64,000 nucleotides of DNA from Phycisphaeraceae bacterium (GTDB lineage: Bacteria; Planctomycetota; Phycisphaerae; Phycisphaerales; UBA1924). Under the pieces are notes generated by a model. It was not told the DNA's origin. It was given only the letters and a program-made list of their open reading frames with translations, and made no database searches. The position numbers and the translations under genes were made by a program. Within the stretch, counting starts at the first letter, position 1. Each line of letters begins with the position of its first letter. Below, piece after piece: positions 46,101-55,444 of this stretch. The DNA lies in the NCBI GenBank assembly GCA_019636795.1, contig JAHBWW010000002.1:310001-374000 (forward strand). The letters run 5' to 3'.

Positions 46101-47299
46101 GCCCCACACCAGCCAATCTGGCGGTGCTCGTCTCACAGACTTCGCAAACCGTCCGCCTTGTTCAATCCACCGGTACCGAACTGCGCACGCTCTGGAACAT
46201 CCCCGCCCCCCTCGAGCCCCTGCTGCTCGAAATCTCTCCCACCACCGTCACGCTCGCCTGGCTCGATCCGCAGGGCATCATCATCGAAGCCCTCAACCTG
46301 AACACCGGCCAAAGCCAGTGGCGACACAAACCTTTCGACCTCAGCGAGCGCCGCGCAGACCGCAGACCGATGGAGTTCAGCGCCTTCATCACCCCACTCG
46401 AAGGCCGCGTCTTTGGCGATCAGATCCTCATCGCCGGCGACGATCACGTTCTGGCCATCGCCGAGCGTTCCGGCCGCATCGTCACCCTCGATCGCACTAC
46501 AGGCGAGCCACTCTGGAGCGGCAGCACCGATGTCCGCCGCGTCTACGACATCGCCATCAACGCCGGAATGCTCGTCGTCGGAGGCTCGGTTCCACAACCC
46601 AACGAGCAGTGGGCGCTCTCGATCATCTCCGTCGATGCCCGCACCGGAAACGTCGTCAATCGACTCAACGATCCGCCCGGCAACATCCGATGGATGCGCG
46701 TCACGCCTCAACGCCTGCTCGTCGCAGGCCTCGACCGTGGCGTCCTCTGCGTTGACCTCGAAGAAACCGATGTCCGATGGATGCTCGCTGAAGAACCCGT
46801 CACCGCTTCACTCGACGCATGGATCTTCGACGATCGCCTTTACGTCCTCGACCAGAACCGCTCACTCTGGCAGGTCAGCATCGCCACGGGCCGACTCGTG
46901 CGCCCCGAACTCGACACCAGGGGCCGACTCGTCGATCGCATCGGCATTCAGGCCTACGACCTCGGCGACACGATCACATTCCTCTCAGGTTCAGGCATGC
47001 TCGTCTACGACGCCAGCGGAACTCTGCAAGGCATCGACGTCTTCGAAACCGTCGGCTCGCTGATCGTCTCCGACCCCGCGACCGACCATGTCGTCCTGCT
47101 GGAATCCTCTCCGGTCGAAGACCCCGAAGGTTTCGGCAGCTTCCCGCTCTACATCATGGCTCTCGATTCGGCGCACCTTATCAGCAGCCAGCCAGTCAGA
47201 CTCCACGCCCCGCCCGAATCGATCACAGTCCTCGACGGGCTGATCCTGATCTCCGCCGGCGAAGCCACGTTGGTCTTGCAGGCACCTCGCCAACCGTGA
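43157..47299 (+). CDS. Large exported PQQ-type beta-propeller protein
   Basis: A 1380-residue protein starting at GTG 43157 with a signal peptide (about 1-20, FFILLILLLLASTAPAQ). A helical segment (about 40-170) precedes the first PQQ/WD-like propeller (about 200-620; DRHTGRPIWAVDP, EAATGNTIWVRR, DPDSGAILGS). A helical TPR-like part follows (about 640-930), then a second propeller (about 960-1370; DRTTGEPLWSG, DARTGNVVNRL). No quinoprotein dehydrogenase residues are evident; such giant propellers in planctomycetes are secreted or periplasmic proteins of unknown role. Confidence 0.8.
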   Translation: MRHLFFILLILLLLASTAPAQVSSPENPVFLDDSAEASDVLAGLAGLTSRGSSAEALRTLQTLLDHQPFRLLASTTDPDLFVSVRQVVHDRLMADPALLGSYRQTEQPQARALLEAGRLAAAFDSRFLTPSGFEAGLRLAQLQLERAQFESSLRTLTQLTTHPDFNSRKRDLAAVLTVLARYLQHDGARALLELLELDLPQHPINPPASLRIPIVGPFGPGPQSDLTGVVPRPLSSAPLAPPIAAVDEDMPEAFRDRFVSTQSPFGWTLPTAASDIIYSSDGDFITAWDRFTLRQIWRVERTQPTGDGLFQQRDPRRRQSRRIEDSTEVSVAGNRLVAVTGIAINGFRQGDSRIHCLDRHTGRPIWAVDPAALDPQLIDGSVRGAPIIVEQTVVVAVRKSARDRRIISLYLVGLDLADGSLQWTRLLGSAGALPFQQGSRFPERLAAHRGVIYRADEIGLIAAVEAATGNTIWVRRSPSFRLYDSDVRPAWSSSGPIIDRDRIISLSPNREFILAIDPDSGAILGSQSAAFYSNPVYLLHSAEHLVALSDNRVAWTRLADFPSNTVQLSAGLGNPSIVGRSVVAGQTLIIPRSDRITTINLHTGQQQETVIDAPGNLLALNGQLIATDASNVHSYMVWDVASRLLQDRIDADPSSPAAAATLAELAFRAGRSSRIIPAVDRAITAIDRNRLEHEQVRSALYAAVLGMLDRAGQPAPDASAEARLDDLELLRALSLRLETLADTPREQVAHRLVDAWIAEASGSAPQAVESLQMILAEPSLASSFWLGGLLTIRADLEATRRLRELLTRRGWAAYAGFEREARAQLELAGPDPDHSLLERFARQYPFSTLAPSLYLEAARKSQSVNQLSLLQRGLRAAAAIHQLGAPLDESVARELVGRSMTLLHTQGRFEDARTALNSLDLWFPSATPTFDTIPLSPDRLASLTHRESREQRRPMIGSRIAPDTTPTLEQGRVLQPTLLPARPTPANLAVLVSQTSQTVRLVQSTGTELRTLWNIPAPLEPLLLEISPTTVTLAWLDPQGIIIEALNLNTGQSQWRHKPFDLSERRADRRPMEFSAFITPLEGRVFGDQILIAGDDHVLAIAERSGRIVTLDRTTGEPLWSGSTDVRRVYDIAINAGMLVVGGSVPQPNEQWALSIISVDARTGNVVNRLNDPPGNIRWMRVTPQRLLVAGLDRGVLCVDLEETDVRWMLAEEPVTASLDAWIFDDRLYVLDQNRSLWQVSIATGRLVRPELDTRGRLVDRIGIQAYDLGDTITFLSGSGMLVYDASGTLQGIDVFETVGSLIVSDPATDHVVLLESSPVEDPEGFGSFPLYIMALDSAHLISSQPVRLHAPPESITVLDGLILISAGEATLVLQAPRQP

Positions 47300-47314
47300 G
47301 CATGCCCTCAGCGA

Positions 47315-48328
47315 TCACTCCGCGCTGCCGAGCCCCAGGGCACGAATCGCCCCGATGATCAGCCCATGCACCCGAGGCGGCGCACACACGATCCCCCGAT
47401 TCTTCTCCAGCCCCCGCCCGTGAGAAAAATCGAGCTCGCGCCCGTCAATATCCGTCACCGCAGCACCCGCCTCAGCCGCGATCATCGCGCCCGCTGCATG
47501 GTCCCAGATCCGCTCGACATACCCCTTGCGTGTCGGCATGCGGATGTAGGCGTCCGCCTGCCCGCGCGCGACCACCGCGTACTTCGCCTGGCTGTCAAGC
47601 CTCACCATGTCCGACTCTTCGCCGATGTGCGCCAAGATCCGGTCCGTGTCGTCAACGTTTGTGTGCGCCTTCTCCACCGACGCGCACACCAGAATCGGCT
47701 GGCCCCGCGCATGGTCGAGTCTCGTAATGCGGATCGGTTTGGCCAGCGCATCGTCGCACGGCGCCTCATACACCCCCTCGCCACGAATCCCGTAATACAA
47801 ACACCCCGTCGCATCCGCTTCATCCAGCGGCTCAGACAAATCCATCGGCAGATTCGGGCACCCCATCACCCCAATCGTCGGCACGCCGCTCTCGATGTAC
47901 CCAAGCGCAATCGCATACTGCTGATTGCGCAAAAAACCCTTCGTCCCGTCAATCGGATCCAGCGTCCAGAATGACCGATGCGAAGTGTCCCCCGCCCCGA
48001 CATCAATCGCAGCCAGCACATCATCCACCGACGCATCCGTCCACACCTCGCGCACCGCTGTCAGCGTCGCATCGAGGTGCGCCGCATGATCCGCCTCACG
48101 CAAAAACTGGCTCGCCTCTTCGCCCACCAGCACAATCTCGCCAAGCCGCTCGCGCAGCACATACGCCACGATCGCCTGGCTCGCAAAATCCGCAACCGTC
48201 ACCGGGCTCTTGTCGTCTTTCGTGATCGCACGCACCTGCTCAAGCGACGCCTGCACCTGACGGCAGACCACACTCGCAAGCGTCACGGCTTCACGACTGG
48301 CTTCAATCATTCGCGCATAATCAGGCAT
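47315..48328 (-). CDS. 3'(2'),5'-bisphosphate nucleotidase (CysQ/HAL2-like)
   Basis: A 337-residue enzyme of the inositol monophosphatase superfamily. The metal-binding core DPIDGTKGFLRNQQYAIALG and the late WDHAAGAMIAAEAGA motif are present. It probably hydrolyses PAP/PAPS to AMP/APS, fitting its place 137 bp behind cysC. Start set at 48328 (MPDYARM), which has GGAG seven bases upstream; Met codons at 48334 and 48352 are alternatives. Confidence 0.85.
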   Translation of the reverse strand: MPDYARMIEASREAVTLASVVCRQVQASLEQVRAITKDDKSPVTVADFASQAIVAYVLRERLGEIVLVGEEASQFLREADHAAHLDATLTAVREVWTDASVDDVLAAIDVGAGDTSHRSFWTLDPIDGTKGFLRNQQYAIALGYIESGVPTIGVMGCPNLPMDLSEPLDEADATGCLYYGIRGEGVYEAPCDDALAKPIRITRLDHARGQPILVCASVEKAHTNVDDTDRILAHIGEESDMVRLDSQAKYAVVARGQADAYIRMPTRKGYVERIWDHAAGAMIAAEAGAAVTDIDGRELDFSHGRGLEKNRGIVCAPPRVHGLIIGAIRALGLGSAE

Positions 48329-48405
48329 CAACATTCTCCATGCTTCATCCATCCTGACAATAGCCCCCAAAGGCCCCGGCTGAACCAACGCCCCTCGACG
48401 CCAAT

Positions 48406-48435
48406 AAAAAACGGGCGACCGCTGCCGGCCGCCCG
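48406..48435 (-). terminator. Rho-independent terminator after cysC
   Basis: A 6-bp outer stem CGGGCG/CGCCCG (48412-48417, 48430-48435) with further internal pairing is followed by six Ts on the minus strand. It lies 30 bp after the cysC stop and separates it from the CysQ-like gene. Confidence 0.8.
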
Positions 48436-48464
48436 AGTGCATGTTTCACCATTCAAAAACCGAT

Positions 48465-49085
48465 TCACGCCATCGAAATCAGCCCGCGATCGGCCAGCGC
48501 CTTGAGGCACTGCTTCACGCACGCCGCCACATCGTGCTCGGCCGTCTTGAGCACCAGCTCGGGCTTGACCGGAGCCTCATATGGATCATCGATCCCCGTG
48601 AAGCCCTTGATCTCGCCCGCCCGGGCCTTCTTGTACAGCCCCTTCGGGTCGCGCTGCTCGCACACCTCGATCGGGGTATCGACAAAGACCTCGATAAACG
48701 CCAGCCCGGCGTCCTCGTGCGCCTTGCGGGCTGCGTCGCGGTCCTTGATGTACGGGCTGATGAAGCTCGACAGCGTCACGATCCCCGCATCCGCAAACAA
48801 CTTCGACACCTCGCCGATGCGACGGATGTTCTCCTCGCGGTCGGCTGCGCTGAACCCCAGGTTCTTGTTGAGCCCGAAGCGGATGTTGTCGCCATCGAGC
48901 CTGTAACACGACACCTTTTCATTGACCAGTGCCTGCTCAAGAGCGCACGCGATCGTGCTCTTGCCGCACGCGCTGAGCCCCGTGAACCACATCGTCGCGC
49001 CCTTGCACCCGAGTGCCTTCCAACGCTCCTCGCGGGAGATATCGCCGTCGTGCCAGTGAATATTCGTCGCCTTGACTTGACTCAT
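48465..49085 (-). CDS. cysC: Adenylylsulfate kinase CysC
   Basis: A 206-residue APS kinase that phosphorylates adenylylsulfate to PAPS. P-loop GLSACGKST (usual GLSGSGKST), [12 protein letters not shown], and the APS-binding [10 protein letters not shown] and [22 protein letters not shown] segments are visible. Start at 49085 (MSQVKATN); an upstream in-frame ATG would add seven residues. Works with the sat product at 51458-52636. Confidence 0.94.
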   Translation of the reverse strand: MSQVKATNIHWHDGDISREERWKALGCKGATMWFTGLSACGKSTIACALEQALVNEKVSCYRLDGDNIRFGLNKNLGFSAADREENIRRIGEVSKLFADAGIVTLSSFISPYIKDRDAARKAHEDAGLAFIEVFVDTPIEVCEQRDPKGLYKKARAGEIKGFTGIDDPYEAPVKPELVLKTAEHDVAACVKQCLKALADRGLISMA

Positions 49086-49622
49086 GTTCGCCTTTCCCTT
49101 CATCAACGTGCTTGTGGAACGAGCACTGTAGTCGCGCCCCGCAGGGGATCAAGCACCGCACGCCTCAAGTGCGCCTCAACCCCTCGCTCTCGCACGACTT
49201 GCCCGCCCGCCCGGCATCAGAACCGCCCCAGGCCGCCCCGTTCTCGGACCTCACGCCGCAGCGGAGTGGCACCGATGTTTCGCGCCCGTGCCACCGTTCG
49301 CCGGTTCCTCCGGCGAGCGGTGCGAAGGACTCACGCACCGTCGTACACCGCCAGCATAGGTTCGCCTTTCCACCGCCGCGATCGGCAAGCGGATGGTTTG
49401 CGCAGCCATCTCAGACGATGTTCCTGGCATGCTCACGCGAACCGCAATCGCCGCTCACGTCCATCGCTGGCCAACGGCCAGTTCTTCCCTCGCGCAATGG
49501 TCGGCTCGACATACGGGCGACAGAGGCCCCGACCCGCTGATCGAGTACGACCCCGCCACAGGGTGAAGTATGGGACCGGGTTGAAAGGATGGAAATGAAT
49601 GGCGAACACGATGGCAAAAGGC
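49086..49622. other. Non-coding stretch with REP-like palindromes
   Basis: About 540 bp without a credible gene, bounded by cysC and the truncated exported gene. Two near-identical hairpins lie in or at the edge of it (49292-49322 and 49630-49660), and related half-sites (ACCGCTCGCC) occur near 55390. Open frames here read as Arg/Ser-rich noise. Confidence 0.55.
49292..49322. repeat. REP-like hairpin, copy 1
   Basis: 13-bp stem CACCGTTCGCCGG/CCGGCGAGCGGTG with a TTCCT loop and one wobble pair. It is the same palindrome as at 49630-49660, in the opposite loop orientation. Confidence 0.7.
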
Positions 49623-50093
49623 TCATCGGCACCGCTCGCCGGAGGAACCGGCGAGCGGTGGCACGGCCAGAGTCATGCGCGCGATCGGTGCCACCAGCCC
49701 CCCGACAAAGAGTTCCTCCAGCACCAGATACCCTTCATTGTCCTCGTCGAGAGTGACAGAAACAAGGCCTGCCAGCGCATATTGGTCTGAAATCGAACCG
49801 ACAATACTTAGATTGATCTGGCGAATCAAATTATTATCTCGGTTGATCTTGACCACCAGATTGCGCAGGATCGGGCTCTCGTTCTCATTGACCACAATGC
49901 GCACGTCCGCCATGGCCGTAGAGTGTTCGATCTCCAGGTAGAGATCCCATGTGTCACCCGACACATGCGTACACGAAGACGTGACCGAATCGGCATTCAC
50001 ATTGTCGATCGTGAACGGGCAGGATTGTGCAGCGGCAATCGACACAACTTGAAACAGAAGAGCCGACAGGGACAGCAGGATGGCCAATTTCAT
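49623..50093 (-). CDS. Truncated secreted protein, module copy 1
   Basis: A 156-residue exported protein with a signal peptide (about 1-22) and a QSCPF start of the mature part. Residues 20-100 match the start of the 672-residue protein at 56611-58629 (QSCPF, TSCTHVSGDTWDLYLEIEHS versus TCTPVTGLTDTWDLHVEVVHS, then ADVRIVVNE versus ADVEIIVNK). The frame ends inside a REP-like hairpin whose bases supply the last residues, so it is a shortened gene. Co-transcribed with the SUMF1-like gene 15 bp upstream. Confidence 0.65.
   Translation of the reverse strand: MKLAILLSLSALLFQVVSIAAAQSCPFTIDNVNADSVTSSCTHVSGDTWDLYLEIEHSTAMADVRIVVNENESPILRNLVVKINRDNNLIRQINLSIVGSISDQYALAGLVSVTLDEDNEGYLVLEELFVGGLVAPIARMTLAVPPLAGSSGERCR
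49630..49660. repeat. REP-like hairpin, copy 2
   Basis: A perfect 13-bp stem CACCGCTCGCCGG/CCGGCGAGCGGTG with loop AGGAA, lying inside the 3' end of the truncated exported gene. It could also terminate minus-strand transcription, although no T-run follows. Confidence 0.75.
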
Positions 50094-50108
50094 TCGATGT
50101 TCTCCTTG

Positions 50109-51167
50109 TCACCGATTGCCAAATTGACGACGTCGCTGCCGCGCAACTATCGTCATCAATGTTCCAAGCAGCAAAGCACCTCCCGGCGCGGGGATCACCA
50201 TGGCGAGTCGGAGCCCGTTTCCCGACGAACGAGGGAATAGCGTGCCGACGGAATCAATCTCGTCTGCAAATGCGGAAAGCGACCATGACGAACCTCGGGA
50301 ATACAGCCAGTTCTGCCCGCCATTTTGGAGCATTTCACTGACGCCGCCTGACCCGTCGAGCAATCCCCACGGGCTCATGTGCCCATACGCACCAACGTTG
50401 TACGTCAATCCTGTGCCCGCATTGGTATCCCCCTCCCCTGGCGGCCCCGCCACCGGCCGCGTGTCGCTTGAGGTCGGATAGCGCCAGTACCCACCTTCGC
50501 CATCGTTCTTATCCGGATCCCAGTGCATGGCCTTGGTCCACTCGTCGAGATTCGGGATCCAGAACTTGGCATCGGCGCTGCGCGTGCGATCGTCGGTGTA
50601 GTTGCCGTTGGCATCCTGGCCGAAGGTGCTCGCGTCATACACGCCGCCCTCGAAGGCCCACTGCTCGCCGACCTTGCCGTTGTGCAGCCAGTTGCAGAAG
50701 CGGGCCGCATAGCGCCAGCCCATGTTGGCCGCGAAGTTCTCGCTACCGGCGATCGCGCGATAGCGACCGAGGCTGTTGTCATAGACGATCCAGTCGCTCG
50801 TAAACTCGCTGGCAAAGACAACGCCCTGGTAGTAAGGCCGATAGGCGTTGACGAACTCGAGCCACTGCCCGACGGTGATCTCGGTGCGCGACATGCGGTA
50901 CTTATAATTGACCGTGCCGACGGTAAAGCCTTCGTGCGCGTACGGCGGATAGAACCGTCGGCCCTCGTCGAAGTTCACATGCCGATTGCCGGGGTCGCCG
51001 ATGATGGCGAAGTCGATCCCGTAATCCGGCGTCGGGCCCGCTGCTGCGGGTGAGGCCGACAGCGCGAGCACACCGATAACCGCGACCGATGCTGTGATCG
51101 CGCCAGCCACCGCAACCGCGACGCGCCCGAAGAAGCCTCTGTTTCGCTCAAACCCAAATCGCATAGC
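50109..51167 (-). CDS. Exported SUMF1/FGE-like protein with PEP-CTERM-like tail, copy 1
   Basis: A 352-residue protein. Signal peptide about 1-43 ([12 protein letters not shown]), then a formylglycine-generating-enzyme (SUMF1) type domain: [63 protein letters not shown] and GLRLAMVIP. Conserved cysteines of true FGE at the active site are not evident, so it is probably a non-catalytic or differently acting relative. The C-terminus VIPAPGGALLLG...RRRQ resembles a PEP-CTERM sorting tail. Start at 51167 behind GGGAGGTGG. Near-identical N-terminal half with the gene at 55493-56545. Confidence 0.8.
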   Translation of the reverse strand, partial: AMRFGFERNRGFFGRVAVAVAGAITASVAVIGVLALSASPAAAGPTPDYGIDFAIIGDPGNRHVNFDEGRRFYPPYAHEGFTVGTVNYKYRMSRTEITVGQWLEFVNAYRPYYQGVVFASEFTSDWIVYDNSLGRYRAIAGSENFAANMGWRYAARFCNWLHNGKVGEQWAFEGGVYDASTFGQDANGNYTDDRTRSADAKFWIPNLDEWTKAMHWDPDKNDGEGGYWRYPTSSDTRPVAGPPGEGDTNAGTGLTYNVGAYGHMSPWGLLDGSGGVSEMLQNGGQNWLYSRGSSWSLSAFADEIDSVGTLFPRSSGNGLRLAMVIPAPGGALLLGTLMTIVARQRRRQFGNR

Positions 51168-51215
51168 CACCTCCCGAATGCCGAACGAGCCACTCGTCAA
51201 CGTGAAGGTACACCA
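50420..51215 (-). repeat. Inverted repeat arm, left
   Basis: From about 50 bp upstream of the SUMF1-like start (shared GTGGCTCGTTCGGCATTCGG) to about residue 245, this arm matches the right arm at about 55445-56250 in opposite orientation. Ends are approximate because similarity fades into the diverged C-termini. Confidence 0.75.
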
Positions 51216-51457
51216 CGATGGGCAAACTGCCCAACGAACTGGCGGAATAACCGCCCAGGCCACCGCCAGGCCCGCGGCATCAACGCACACCACCCTTCAC
51301 CTCGCCCCTTTGAACTCTGCCCGCTGCCCTCCTATCCTCTGGCCCCGAGGAGGTCTCACCGCAGACCCCGGCTGTCCAAAAACCGAAACAGAAGCGCGTG
51401 ATCCGTCGCCGTGCGTCGGCCGCTGATGTTCACCAGTCTTTGCAAGGGAGATCGACT

Positions 51458-52636
51458 ATGTCCGGGCTGATCGAGCCGCATGGCGGCAAACTCGTCAATC
51501 AAGTCGCCAGCGCCGACCGCGCCAAGGCCCTCACCGCCGAAGCCGCCGGCCTCAAGCGCATCAACCTCTCCGCCAAGCAATCCTGCGACGTCGAGATGAT
51601 CGGCATCGGTGCTTTCAGCCCGCTGACCGGATTCATGGGCAAGGCCGACTTCGACTCGGTCGTCTCATCCATGAAGCTCGCCTCGGGCGACATCTGGCCG
51701 ATCCCCATCACCCTCGCGGTCAACGCTGCCGACGCCCCCAAGGTTGGCGAGCGCGTCGCTCTCTACTCCCCCAATGGCGTCCTTCAGGCTGTCATGACCA
51801 TCTCCGAGACCTACGCCCACGATCGCGCCAAAGAAGCAACCATCTTCTTCAGCAAGCCCGGCGACGATGACGGCCAGCACCCCGGTGCCGAAGCCGTCAA
51901 GAAAGAAGGCGACACCTGCCTCGCCGGACCCATCGAAGTCATCACCGTCTGCGTCGATCCCGACGGGCCCGAAGCCTTCCTCGACTACCGCCTCACCCCG
52001 GCCCAGACTCGCGCCGAGTTCGCTCGCCGCGGCTGGAAGACCGTCGGCGCGTTCCAGACGCGCAACCCCATCCACCGCGCACACGAATACCTCTGCAAGT
52101 GCACCCAGGAAATCTGCGACGGCCTGCTCATCCACCCGCTCGTCGGCGAGACCAAGCCCGGCGACATCCCCGCCGACGTCCGCATGGACTGCTACAAAGT
52201 TCTCATCGAGAACTACTTCGTCCCCGAGCGCACGCTCCTGACCGTCATGCCCGCTGCCATGCGCTACGCCGGGCCGCGTGAAGCAATCCTCCACGCCCTG
52301 GTCCGCAAGAACTACGGCTGCACGCACTTCATCGTCGGCCGCGACCACGCCGGCGTGGGCAACTACTACGGCACCTACGACGCCCAGACGATCTTTGATA
52401 ACCTCGACAAGAACAACCTCAAGATCGAGCCGCTCAAGTACGAGCACGCCGCCTACAGCCGCAAGGCACAAGGCATGGTCTCGGGCAAGACCTTCCCCAA
52501 GATCGAAGGCGATCAGGTCTTCCTCTCGGGCACCAAAGTCCGCGACATGCTCGCCGCCGGCGAGCGCCCGCCGATGGAGTTCAGCCGCCCCGAAGTGGCC
52601 GACCGCCTCATCGCCTGGGCGACCAAGAACAAGTAA
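51458..52636 (+). CDS. sat: Sulfate adenylyltransferase (ATP sulfurylase)
   Basis: A 392-residue homo-oligomeric ATP sulfurylase converting sulfate and ATP to APS. Motif QTRNPIHRAHE at residues 200-210, GRDHAGVGNYYGTYDAQ and FLSGTKVRDML are present. Start at 51458 (MSGLIEPHGGKLVNQ), with GGGAGA upstream; the longer frame is unsupported. It supplies APS to CysC. Followed by a strong terminator. Confidence 0.95.
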   Translation: MSGLIEPHGGKLVNQVASADRAKALTAEAAGLKRINLSAKQSCDVEMIGIGAFSPLTGFMGKADFDSVVSSMKLASGDIWPIPITLAVNAADAPKVGERVALYSPNGVLQAVMTISETYAHDRAKEATIFFSKPGDDDGQHPGAEAVKKEGDTCLAGPIEVITVCVDPDGPEAFLDYRLTPAQTRAEFARRGWKTVGAFQTRNPIHRAHEYLCKCTQEICDGLLIHPLVGETKPGDIPADVRMDCYKVLIENYFVPERTLLTVMPAAMRYAGPREAILHALVRKNYGCTHFIVGRDHAGVGNYYGTYDAQTIFDNLDKNNLKIEPLKYEHAAYSRKAQGMVSGKTFPKIEGDQVFLSGTKVRDMLAAGERPPMEFSRPEVADRLIAWATKNK

Positions 52637-52662
52637 TCATCAAGCACATCAGACTTGCCGCT

Positions 52663-52694
52663 GGGCGATGGACAACCTCCATCGCCCTTTTTTT
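52663..52694 (+). terminator. Rho-independent terminator of sat
   Basis: Perfect 9-bp stem GGGCGATGG/CCATCGCCC (52663-52671, 52679-52687) with a 7-nt loop and seven Ts. It reaches into the stop codon of the converging flagellin gene. Confidence 0.92.
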
Positions 52695-53496
52695 ATGCGC
52701 CGATCAGCCCCAGCGCTCGCCCGGCCGACTCGCGATGAATCATCAGCGAACGCATCCCCACTTCCCGCAATACCTGCGCACGCACAAGTTTCGAGATTTC
52801 TTCAGCGTAATCCGCATCCTCGATGCGGCTGACCTCGCTTGACAGCGATTCCAACTGATTCATGCTCAGTCGAATATTGCTTTCGTTCCGCTGGATCATG
52901 GCTCCGATCCCGGCTCGCGTGAGGTTCACGCCGCTGCTCGCACTGTCCACTGCTTTCTGAATCGCCTCAAGATCACCCCATTGAAGATCCATGAACCAGC
53001 GCGGATGCGACTCTCCTTCGTCGTCATCGTCACTGGCCACCAGCCTGCGAAGCCCCAGGTCCTTCGCGTTCAACCGCTCGAGCAGCAGTTCGCCGTTGAA
53101 ACGCGCCGTCGCCGCGATGAAGTCGATCCCATCGAGTATTCCGTTCGCCTGCTGCTGGAGCGCCTCGAGCTCTCCCTGCCCCAGCGCCCCACGATTGGAC
53201 GCCTGCACCGTAATCCCCTGCAACTCGATCATCATGTCGGCGATGACGCTCAATGATCCTTCCTTGGCTGCGAGATAGTGGTTATGCCGTTCTGCCGCTT
53301 CGATGCTTTTCTCGATCTCCTTGATTTCGGTCTTGAAGTTCGTCGCAACGATCATTCCCGCCGGATCATCAGACGCGCGATTGATGCGCTTGCCCGTCGA
53401 AAGCCGCTCGATCGCCTGCTTCATCGCCCGGTCCGATGCAGCGATTCGTCCCTGCAGGAACAGATCCATCATGCTTGTCATCCCGATCGACTGCAC
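52693..53496 (-). CDS. Flagellin (short form)
   Basis: A 267-residue flagellin-type protein. The N-terminal D0/D1 helix has the usual RLSTGKRINRASDDPAGM pattern, and the C-terminal helix SRIEDADYAEEISKLVRAQVLREVGMRSL is also typical. The central part is only a short acidic loop (DDDDEGESHPRW), so the variable outer domain is missing. Starts at GTG 53496 with GGAGG eleven bases away. No other flagellar gene is in the window; it may be a minor flagellin or a homologue. Confidence 0.88.
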   Translation of the reverse strand: MQSIGMTSMMDLFLQGRIAASDRAMKQAIERLSTGKRINRASDDPAGMIVATNFKTEIKEIEKSIEAAERHNHYLAAKEGSLSVIADMMIELQGITVQASNRGALGQGELEALQQQANGILDGIDFIAATARFNGELLLERLNAKDLGLRRLVASDDDDEGESHPRWFMDLQWGDLEAIQKAVDSASSGVNLTRAGIGAMIQRNESNIRLSMNQLESLSSEVSRIEDADYAEEISKLVRAQVLREVGMRSLMIHRESAGRALGLIGA

Positions 53497-53646
53497 GCGC
53501 GCGGTAGCCTCCTATCGAGGCTATCGACCCGAACGGGCGGCGATTCCTCCAGCGCCCGCGCGTCCCCCATGCCACGGTCGCATCGTGCAGCCGACACCCT
53601 CGATTCGGGCATCAAGCCGCAGCACCCGCACAAGCCGCAAAGTCGC

Positions 53647-55209
53647 TCACTCCCACTCGATCGTCGCCGGCGGCTTCGACGAAATGTCATACACCACGCG
53701 GTTTACCCCGTGCACCTCGTTGATAATCCGGTTCGAGATCGTCGCCAGCACGTCATAGGGCAACCTCGCCCAATCCGCCGTCATGAAGTCCTGCGTCTCG
53801 ACCGCACGAATCGCGACGACCTTCTCATACGTCCGCCCGTCGCCCATCACCCCCACGCTCGAAATCGGCAGCAGCACCGCGAACACCTGGCTCGTCCGCC
53901 GATACAACTGATTCGCCACGATCTCTTCGAGCAATATTTCATCGCACTCGCGCAGCACATCCAGTTTCTCGCGCGTCACATCGCCCACGATGCGCACCGC
54001 AAGCCCCGGCCCCGGGAACGGATGCCGCCAGATGATCTGATCGGGCAGGCCCAGCACCTCGCCGAGCTTGCGCACCTCGTCCTTGAACAACTCCCGCAGC
54101 GGCTCGATCAACTCGAACCCAAGATCCTCGGGCAGCCCGCCCACATTGTGATGCAACTTGATGTTCGCGCTGTGCCCCGCGTGCCCGTGCCCGCTCTCGA
54201 TCACATCCGGATACAGCGTCCCCTGCGCCAGGAACTTGGCATCGCGAATATCCGCAGCCGCCGTCTTGAACACATCGATGAACCGATGCCCGATCCGCCG
54301 CCGCTTTTCCTGCGGGTCGGTCACGCCTGCAAGATCGCCCAGAAACTCTTTCTCGGCATCCACCACGCGCAGATCAACCGAGAAGTGATCGCGAAACGTC
54401 GTCTCGACCAGGTGCCGCTCGCTCTTGCGCAGCAGCCCGTTGTCCACAAACACGCACGTCAGTTGATCGCCGATCGCCTTGTGCAGCAGCACCGCCGCCA
54501 CCGATGAATCTACCCCGCCCGAGAGCCCGCAGATCACGCGGCTCTGCCCCACACGCTCGCGCGCCCGCTTGATCGCTGTGTTCGCAAAATCGGCCATGCG
54601 CCACGAGCCTTCGCACTTGCACACTTCATACAGAAAATTCTGCAGAATCTCGATCCCGTGCGGCGTGTGGGTCACTTCCGGGTGAAACTGCACCCCGTAA
54701 AACCGCAGCCCCTCATGCTCATACACCACCGCTGCGTGCTGGCACGTCGCGGTGCTCGCGATCGTCCTGAAGCGCTGTGAATCCAGATTCCGCACCTGAT
54801 CGCCGTGCGACATCCACACCGCTGTCCGCTCAGGAATCGCCGCCAGCAACCCCGAGCGCTCCGCGATGTTCAGGTTCGCACGCCCGAACTCGCGCGACCG
54901 GGCCTTCTCGATCTCGGCCCCCAGCACCCGGCACACCAGCTGCATGCCGTAGCAGATCCCGAAGATCGGCACGCCCAACTTCAGAATCTCCGGGTCCATC
55001 GTCGGCGAACCCGCATCGAGCACACTCGCAGGCCCGCCCGACAGAATGATCCCGCGCGGGTTCATCGCCGCCAGTTCCGCCGCCGAAATCGACGGCCGCA
55101 CCAGCACGCTGAACGCGCCCGCCTCGCGCACCCGCCGCGCGATCAACTGGGCCGTCTGCGACCCGAAATCCAGAATCGGAACAATCTCCCGCGATGGAAA
55201 CTCATCCAT
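53647..55209 (-). CDS. guaA: GMP synthase (glutamine-hydrolysing)
   Basis: A 520-residue enzyme converting XMP to GMP. N-terminal glutamine amidotransferase with nucleophile Cys86 (IFGICYGMQ) and [13 protein letters not shown]-pyrophosphatase domain with the PP-loop [13 protein letters not shown]-terminal dimerisation domain ending [10 protein letters not shown]. Start at 55209 ([18 protein letters not shown]); the open frame upstream runs through the inverted repeat of the neighbouring gene and is not coding. Confidence 0.96.
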   Translation of the reverse strand: MDEFPSREIVPILDFGSQTAQLIARRVREAGAFSVLVRPSISAAELAAMNPRGIILSGGPASVLDAGSPTMDPEILKLGVPIFGICYGMQLVCRVLGAEIEKARSREFGRANLNIAERSGLLAAIPERTAVWMSHGDQVRNLDSQRFRTIASTATCQHAAVVYEHEGLRFYGVQFHPEVTHTPHGIEILQNFLYEVCKCEGSWRMADFANTAIKRARERVGQSRVICGLSGGVDSSVAAVLLHKAIGDQLTCVFVDNGLLRKSERHLVETTFRDHFSVDLRVVDAEKEFLGDLAGVTDPQEKRRRIGHRFIDVFKTAAADIRDAKFLAQGTLYPDVIESGHGHAGHSANIKLHHNVGGLPEDLGFELIEPLRELFKDEVRKLGEVLGLPDQIIWRHPFPGPGLAVRIVGDVTREKLDVLRECDEILLEEIVANQLYRRTSQVFAVLLPISSVGVMGDGRTYEKVVAIRAVETQDFMTADWARLPYDVLATISNRIINEVHGVNRVVYDISSKPPATIEWE

Positions 55210-55444
55210 GGGCGTCTCATCTCGAAGCAAGGGGAAACGCCAGTGTAGGCCCAACCCCTTTCCATCGCGACCAACCCAAGGTTCTGACCCGCAGCGATCC
55301 CGCCGAGGCTTTGTCGGGGTGTACCACCGATCCATGCATGTCAACGTGCCAGGCTGGTGGCAGCGATGGCGCGCATGTTTTTTTGGCGTGTCACCGCTCG
55401 CCAATGGATATTCCAGAAATCCGCTTGACAGACTTCCATCGTGA

